Below, piece by piece: positions 58,584 through 64,000 of a stretch of 64,000 nucleotides of DNA. The notes beneath the pieces were generated by a model. That model did not search any database and was not told the DNA's origin. It worked only from the letters and a program-made list of their open reading frames with translations. Origin of the DNA: Asterias amurensis (lineage: Eukaryota > Echinodermata > Asteroidea > Forcipulatida > Asteriidae); the NCBI RefSeq assembly GCF_032118995.1, contig NC_092652.1, forward strand, positions 26,587,044-26,651,043. The letters run 5' to 3'. The translations under genes were made by a program, and so were the position numbers. Each line of letters begins with the position of its first letter. Position 1 is the first letter of the stretch.

Positions 58584-59509
58584 CTGTAGTCACAACAAAT
58601 AAGGTAAGAGTTCAATTCCATGTACGGCTACAAGCCTGCTATGGTCACTAATACGACAGTCCTCCTGTAACGGACGAAACAAAAAAGAAGAAACAAAAAT
58701 TGTTGGTTTTCGTTTGTATTTGCACAGGCAATTTATTTGTACTTGCATTCCTCAGTAATGCACTTCACATGACTCTGAATGTACATATGTAATGATAGTA
58801 TATACATCAATCCCTTATCTAGCGATTCTAATTTTATTATCTAAAAAAGTAAAGAGAAAAACAACTCTTCTCTGTCTAGTTCTACAATCAACTGGTAGAA
58901 TTTGTCTCTTCATGCCACACAGAGTATAAATCTATGCTACATCAAATGCATAAAAATAGGACAATTGCAGCAATCCGCCGAGGACAATTTTTATATACTT
59001 AATCACAAAAAACCTGTCTCTCGAGCTAGATTTATTAAAGAAATGTTGAAAAACAAAAAGTGCTCTTGAGTCATGAGAGTTATTAGAATACATAACCTAT
59101 TTCCTGATAAGTTTTAACATACCTTGATTTTAATACTTGTGATACTGCTTTGCCTGCTAAAAATACCAAAACAAAAACTAATATCTAAATTATCTCTCAA
59201 AACAAGGTTATTCTATGAATCTGAATATCAATAAACTCAACAAAATCACTACAATAATGAGAAAGCAATGTTTGCCTCAAATTTGGGCAACGGAAATGTA
59301 AATTTATCTAACAAAAAATAATAATTTTCCATGCAAATAGAACTCTTGTATGTAACATCACAACGTAAAACAGCCTTCTGAAATCCTAAGGACTACTTCT
59401 CGGTAGCTACTAAATGCAATGGCTCAAAAAAATGTGTTTTCAATGACTATCCTTAAAGATGGGGGCATATGCTAGAGATAACACAATAAATCTTTATAAC
59501 TTCACGCAG

Positions 59510-59867
59510 TTAAAGATGCTATGTCAGATTTTTTGCCAATTTGACCTCAAAATTTATATTTTGATGGGGGTCGAGAAAGTTACAAGCTTTCATTTGAGCC
59601 ATTGCTCGAATAAGTCCGCCAATTATTAGTAGCGGTGAAATAAAGTACTCAAAATAACTTTTTGCCGGGATCCCGACAATATATCACGTGACCAATTCTT
59701 ATGTGTTTTATAAAAAACGTTTTAAATTTTTGTCATGGTTCCTGACCATTAAAAGTAAAAGTTAAACTTTATTTTGTTAGAGCGAATGACACTCTTTGAA
59801 ATACCATTCACTCAAAAAAAACCTTTTTTTAATGTTTAGGGCCAAAAATCTGACATAGCACCTTTAA
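59510..59867. mobile_element. TTAA MITE, AGATGCTATGTCAG family
   Basis: TTAA at 59510-59513 and 59864-59867. Left AGATGCTATGTCAGATTTTT, right AAAAATCTGACATAGCACCT. Fourth complete TTAA family in the window. Confidence 0.85.
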
Positions 59868-60429
59868 GTCGGTTCACATTTCAAAAGAATTGCAAAAGCG
59901 AAGCAACTTTCCCCTTGTCACAATTGGAAAAACATCACGTACACGATTGTTTTGTATAATATTATTCGCTAAAAAAAGAAAGAAAAAAAAAAGAGACTGC
60001 CCCCCCAAATTACCACAAGCATATTACAGTATAGGCCTATTGTTTTTTTTTCTTCAAAAAGACAAAAAGGAACCTTTTTTCCCCGAAACTCTGAATTAAA
60101 AAAACAAAGATGTAATGTCTTCTCTACTTGAATCACAATTAATTATTACACACTCTTGTTTCCTCCCTCACATTCCAGCACAACAGGTGTTAAAATTATA
60201 ACAACAACAAAATGAACCTGTCATGTTTTCAAGCTAACAACAGCTTAGTTTTCTATGATAATAAATACAACTCAAAGAGTCGCTTGTACTGATATATACA
60301 TGTATACAGAGGCTATGCCTCAATCACAAAGGCAAAATATAACTTCACAAAGATAGATCTACTCATTGCCCCTTTAAAACGACAAAACAAAACACAGCTT
60401 GACATTTTAGTTTGGAAAGCTTATGACCA

Positions 60430-60622
60430 GGCCCAATTTCATTGAACTGCTTAAGCACAAGAAGTAGCTAAGCATATCAAAATTATGCTTACCAGAATGA
60501 GGTTACCAGCTAAACTAACATTTCATGTGAACAATTTGTGACTGGTATTTTGCTCATTTCTGCTTAGCAAACAATTGTGAAGCAAGATTTTCTGCTTAAG
60601 CAGCTCTATGAATTTGGACCCA
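60430..60622. mobile_element. MITE, GGCCCAATTTCATTGAACTGC ends
   Basis: Left GGCCCAATTTCATTGAACTG, right CAGCTCTATGAATTTGGACCC; inner TTCTGCTTAGCAAACAATTG. Same family as 7710-7909. Confidence 0.7.
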
Positions 60623-60844
60623 GGACTTGCCTTCTCTCTGATGTCATATTTCTATAGCAATGCGGGAGGTCTGTCATACTGGAGTACTAACACATGTATA
60701 TGCACATGTATAAACATGTACTACTATGCACATGTATACTTTCAAGGGAGCTGAGAAGGAAAGAAATAAATGGCCCAGTGGTGATGATGTTCAAAGCACA
60801 ATTATCACTTTTATAAATTGCACTAAATAAGAGTCACACACTTG

Positions 60845-60982
60845 CAGGCCCTGAATTTCCTTCATGAAGGGACATGGCTGTTTTTCTCTGGTATGTGGTA
60901 CTTTAAAAAAAAAATTGCATTGGCACTTTGCAAAGGGCACCACAGCGATTGCTTTTGGTGCCGTGGGTTAACTCAAGGCCTG
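60845..60982. mobile_element. Short element, CAGGCCCTGAA ends
   Basis: Left CAGGCCCTGAATTTC, right AACTCAAGGCCTG. Matches 47603-47778. The flanks CACTTG and CGCTTA agree at only 4 of 6 bases. Confidence 0.6.
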
Positions 60983-61644
60983 CGCTTAGTGCCATCAATC
61001 GTTGCGCTGTGCCGCACATGTTCCTGTAGTTCCGGTTGAGTGTGCATAGTATGACGAGTACTCCAGCATGGCGAGCGATAAAAGAGGGTTTTCATCTGAG
61101 TAGGTCTTTTCACTTTCATCGTGGAAGTTTTTAAGTACCAGAATTTTGTATTTAAGTAGTTTGATTAGGATACAAACTGAAGGTGAATATGACTTTTCTG
61201 AATTTCTAAATTACTCTTTCTGAGCTCTGCAACTTACTCTAATCTACAGAATTCGGATAACTTACCAGCCTGGTAGACTAACCATTTGATTAAAGGCTGC
61301 TGTCTATTCAAATACTTAAATAAGTCTTTGTGCACACATTAATTTCAAGTGTTTTGTAACAATGGTTTCCTCAAGTATTGCACGCTATTACATAGTTCCA
61401 TAAACATACAAAGCAATTTGAATGATCAGTCTGTGGGAGACTTTTGAGAGACTGGTGGCAGCAGACATAAACGGCCCTTTCTTGCGGCTCTAAACGTTCG
61501 GCTTATGCTCAGTATTACGCACATAGGTCTGAGCATGCGCACTACTGGCAAGAACTATGAAAAAGGACCATCCAAAAGTCTCCAATAGGTAAAAATACGT
61601 TACTATTTGACTGAGCATGAAAAACCCAAGTACTTGGAGTGTCT

Positions 61645-64000
61645 TCAAGCTGGACCAGGAGATGGAGGAGGTCCTGGGTGTCTCATGCCTGGCTGTTGCT
61701 TGAAGAGAGGCTTCCCTAATAAGGAAGCCGCAGCATTTTGAGGTGGCCTCAAACCGGCTGGAGAGGCCACCATCACAGGTCGTTGACCAGCCATCATCAT
61801 GGGTCTCTGGCCAGCCATTAGCATCGGTCTCTGACCAACCATCATGGTTGCATTTTCTGGTTGGACTTGAACGCCTTGAGGAAGCATCTGCCGCATTCCT
61901 GCTGGAACAGAGACCATTCTCGGAACCATGGAAACTCCACCGGGAAGTTGCATACCACGAGGAAGAGGTACACCACCAGGAACAGCCATTCCAGCTGGTA
62001 GAGCCATTCCTCTAGGAAGAGCCATACCGCCTGGAACAGCCATTCCCCTGGGGAGAGCCATGCCACCCGGAACAGCCATACCACCTGGAACAGCCATACC
62101 AGCCGGAACAGCCATGCCACCCGGAACAGCCATGCCACCCGGAAGAGCCATACCACCCGGAAGAGCCATACCACCTGGAACAGACATACCACCCCGAACA
62201 GCCATACCACCTGGAATAGCCATACCGCCTGGAACAGCCATACCGCCCTGAACAGCCATACCACCTGGTAAAGCCATTCCTCTGGGAAGAGCAACTCCCC
62301 CAGGAACAGAAACTCCCCCTGGAACAGCAAGTCTACCTGCAATGGAAACACCACCTGGAAGGGATGCACCACCTGGAAGAGCCATTCCAGCTGGTAGTGC
62401 CATTCCCCTAGGAAAAGCCATTCCACTGGAAACGGCTACACCTCCTGGGACACCAAGACCAGCAGGAACACCTACACCACCTGGAACGGCCAATCCCCTT
62501 GGAACAGCTACACCCCCTGGAAGGGCCATGTGTCTGGGAACATTTATTCCACCAGGCATAGGCATTCCCCCTGGAACTGATAATCCACCAGGAACAACCA
62601 TTCCTCTTGGAAAAGCTACACCACCAGGAACCGCCACACCACCACCAGGTAAAGCAACACCACCTGGAAAAGCCATTCCTCCGGAAGTCGCTACCATCCC
62701 TGCAGGAACAGCCATTCTTGGTAAAGCAGGGATTGGAGAACCACCTGGTGAAGCAGCAGATAAACCAATACCACCACCGGGAAGAGCAAATGTGCCTGGA
62801 ACAGGAGAACCTGCTGGAACAGCTAACCGTGGAGATGCCATACCTAGAGGACTCATCCCTGGGGCAAGTGTGAAACGGACAGCCCCTTGAGGTAAATTAC
62901 CCAAAGCATTAGAAACAGCTGCAGCTGAAGATGGGTGGGCAATACGAATCATATTCTGTACAGGCATACCAGGTCCACCAGGCATTCTAACGAGGGTTAC
63001 ACCAGGCGGTAGAGAGTTCGGACTTCCAGCAATCATCCCTGGTATATTTCCATGGACAGCTTGGAGAGGAGATTGAAGCCCATGTAATGGTGAAAGGACA
63101 GGTATTGGTGAAGGAACTTGCATTGGAGATGGTATCCGCATTGGAGACTGAATCCGCATAGCATTCATAGGAATACCAGTAGGAGACCCAGCAAAAGGTA
63201 ATGGGCTTCGAATTGGGAAGGGGCTTGGACTAGGACTGGCCCTTTGAAGAAGAGGACTAGATGGTGAATGAGAAGGTGGTGGGGTGCCATCCTCAGGTCG
63301 GGGACTAATTGAAGGGTTGAAATGCTCAGGTGTCTCTTGAAGAGCCCGCCCTGGCTGTGTTTGAACCTGTAAAAATGGTGACCGAACTTGCAATCTTACA
63401 GGCTGACCAGCAGAATGGATTGGGCTTGGAGACCGAGGCACTCCGATCATTTGTTCTGCACCTCGAATCAACATTGGAGGTTGACCAGGCACTACTCTAA
63501 CCAACTGAGGTCTTGGGGGCAACATCTGACCAGGGGCCAACATCTGCTGACCGGGAACCAACATCTGCTGACCGGGGGCCAACATCTGACCGGGGGCCAA
63601 CATCTGACCTGGGGCTAACATCTGGCCGGGGGCCAACATCTGACCAGGGGCCAACTGTGGAGTTCGTACGAGCATTTGACCAGGAAGTAGGCCAGGACGT
63701 TGAGCCAGAACTGCACCAGGTGTCAAGCCATGCATTCGGGTTAGAGCTGGTCCAATAACCTGACCAGGAGATGGGGATGATCCTGGTGTTAGGGCTTGTG
63801 CACGAACTAGTGCGGGAGAAGGAGACAATGCAGGTCTTGTTGGGAAAACTTGACCAGACTCTGAAACCAATATTTGCTGTTGACTAGGACTGAGAGAAAC
63901 CTCTTGTCCATGAGGTGGCAAGAACATTTGACCAGTAGATGTGACTAAAACTTTGCCAGGTTGAGGTAAAGGCTGGCCAGGTGCAAGTAATACTTGGCCC
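61645..64000 (-). CDS. Pro/Gly/Met-rich hexapeptide-repeat protein, 3' part
   Basis: I do not recognise the gene. One minus-strand frame is open from the window edge (64000) to a TGA at 61645-61647, so the first Met at 63927 need not be the start and the 5' part lies outside. Counting from that Met (760 residues): APGQML hexapeptides at about 91-126, an SPSP/PSP-rich stretch at about 165-300, a long hexapeptide array VPGGMA/LPGGMA/FPRGMA at about 427-690, three MAGQRP repeats at about 706-730, and a C-terminus ending PGPPPSPGPA. No signal peptide, membrane segment or folded domain is visible. The SP-rich and Gln/Met-rich make-up recalls disordered nuclear coactivators; the VPGG pattern also recalls elastin-like sequences. 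The regular codon usage and lack of stops in 2.3 kb make it a real coding exon. Antisense collagen-like frames are shadows. Confidence 0.75.
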   Translation of the reverse strand, partial: GQVLLAPGQPLPQPGKVLVTSTGQMFLPPHGQEVSLSPSQQQILVSESGQVFPTRPALSPSPALVRAQALTPGSSPSPGQVIGPALTRMHGLTPGAVLAQRPGLLPGQMLVRTPQLAPGQMLAPGQMLAPGQMLAPGQMLAPGQQMLVPGQQMLAPGQMLPPRPQLVRVVPGQPPMLIRGAEQMIGVPRSPSPIHSAGQPVRLQVRSPFLQVQTQPGRALQETPEHFNPSISPRPEDGTPPPSHSPSSPLLQRASPSPSPFPIRSPLPFAGSPTGIPMNAMRIQSPMRIPSPMQVPSPIPVLSPLHGLQSPLQAVHGNIPGMIAGSPNSLPPGVTLVRMPGGPGMPVQNMIRIAHPSSAAAVSNALGNLPQGAVRFTLAPGMSPLGMASPRLAVPAGSPVPGTFALPGGGIGLSAASPGGSPIPALPRMAVPAGMVATSGGMAFPGGVALPGGGVAVPGGVAFPRGMVVPGGLSVPGGMPMPGGINVPRHMALPGGVAVPRGLAVPGGVGVPAGLGVPGGVAVSSGMAFPRGMALPAGMALPGGASLPGGVSIAGRLAVPGGVSVPGGVALPRGMALPGGMAVQGGMAVPGGMAIPGGMAVRGGMSVPGGMALPGGMALPGGMAVPGGMAVPAGMAVPGGMAVPGGMALPRGMAVPGGMALPRGMALPAGMAVPGGVPLPRGMQLPGGVSMVPRMVSVPAGMRQMLPQGVQVQPENATMMVGQRPMLMAGQRPMMMAGQRPVMVASPAGLRPPQNAAASLLGKPLFKQQPGMRHPGPPPSPGPA

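Larger units (their letters stand above)
54258..61644. other. Repeat-dominated DNA between ASB and the hexapeptide gene
   Basis: No coding gene is recognised. It contains a tRNA-like fragment at about 54270-54330, a 32-bp satellite (54706-55137), a 2.2-kb array (55984-58191), and MITEs at 58372, 59510, 60430 and 60845. The part from about 58600 to 61644 would be the 3' UTR and downstream DNA of the minus-strand gene at 61645. 55140-55980 is AT-rich and unremarkable. Confidence 0.5.

Noticed and set aside
61743-62890. Plus-strand collagen-like frames (PPGTAIPPG repeats)
   Set aside because: They are the antisense of the minus-strand hexapeptide array and break up outside it; the spacing is not a true Gly-X-Y triplet.
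1-64000. Retrovirus, LTR, Polinton or CRISPR content
   Set aside because: No polymerase, integrase or capsid motif, no long direct terminal repeats and no spacer arrays were recognised; regular arrays here are minisatellites.

Overview
This is a animal nuclear DNA window: AT-rich, intron-bearing genes with GT-AG junctions, and many short interspersed repeats. The proteins are metazoan orthologues (PSMD3, LASP, TMUB, ATP6V1F, an ASB-type ankyrin/SOCS-box protein). The mix of foldback MITEs and tRNA-headed SINEs looks like an echinoderm, most likely a sea star. The species call is inference from repeat style, because no mitochondrial or rRNA marker is present.

Layout. 1-3317: upstream DNA with two MITEs and no gene. 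3318-9539 (+): PSMD3/Rpn3, complete in 11 coding exons. 9540-14462: UTR and intergenic DNA with MITEs. 14463-35164 (+): LASP (LIM, nebulin repeats, Pro-rich linker, SH3) in 7 supported coding exons, plus two candidate cassette exons. 35165-41735: LASP 3' UTR and intergenic DNA rich in MITEs. 41736-43884 (-): TMUB1/2-like protein in two coding exons. 45223-49153 (+): V-ATPase subunit F, divergent from TMUB, with an 853-bp foldback element in intron 1. 52855-54257 (+): ASB protein. 54258-61644: repeat-dominated DNA with a 32-bp satellite and a 2.2-kb array of about 54-bp units with inverted ends. 61645-64000 (-): 3' part of a Pro/Gly/Met-rich hexapeptide-repeat protein, cut by the window edge.

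The genes are not an operon. They are housekeeping or cytoskeletal genes that happen to be neighbours. From memory, LASP1, PSMD3, TMUB2 and ASB16 all lie on human 17q12-q21, and TMUB1, ASB10 and ATP6V1F all lie on 7q, so the window seems to keep an old linkage group.

Most notable are: (a) several unrelated MITE families that all insert at TTAA and share TTAAAGG-type ends, one of them caught inside a SINE; (b) two large inverted-repeat structures built from minisatellites; (c) partial exon/acceptor duplications in PSMD3 and LASP introns; (d) in-frame candidate cassette exons in LASP; (e) a long elastin-like hexapeptide array. I recognised no retrovirus, LTR element, Polinton, CRISPR or rRNA.
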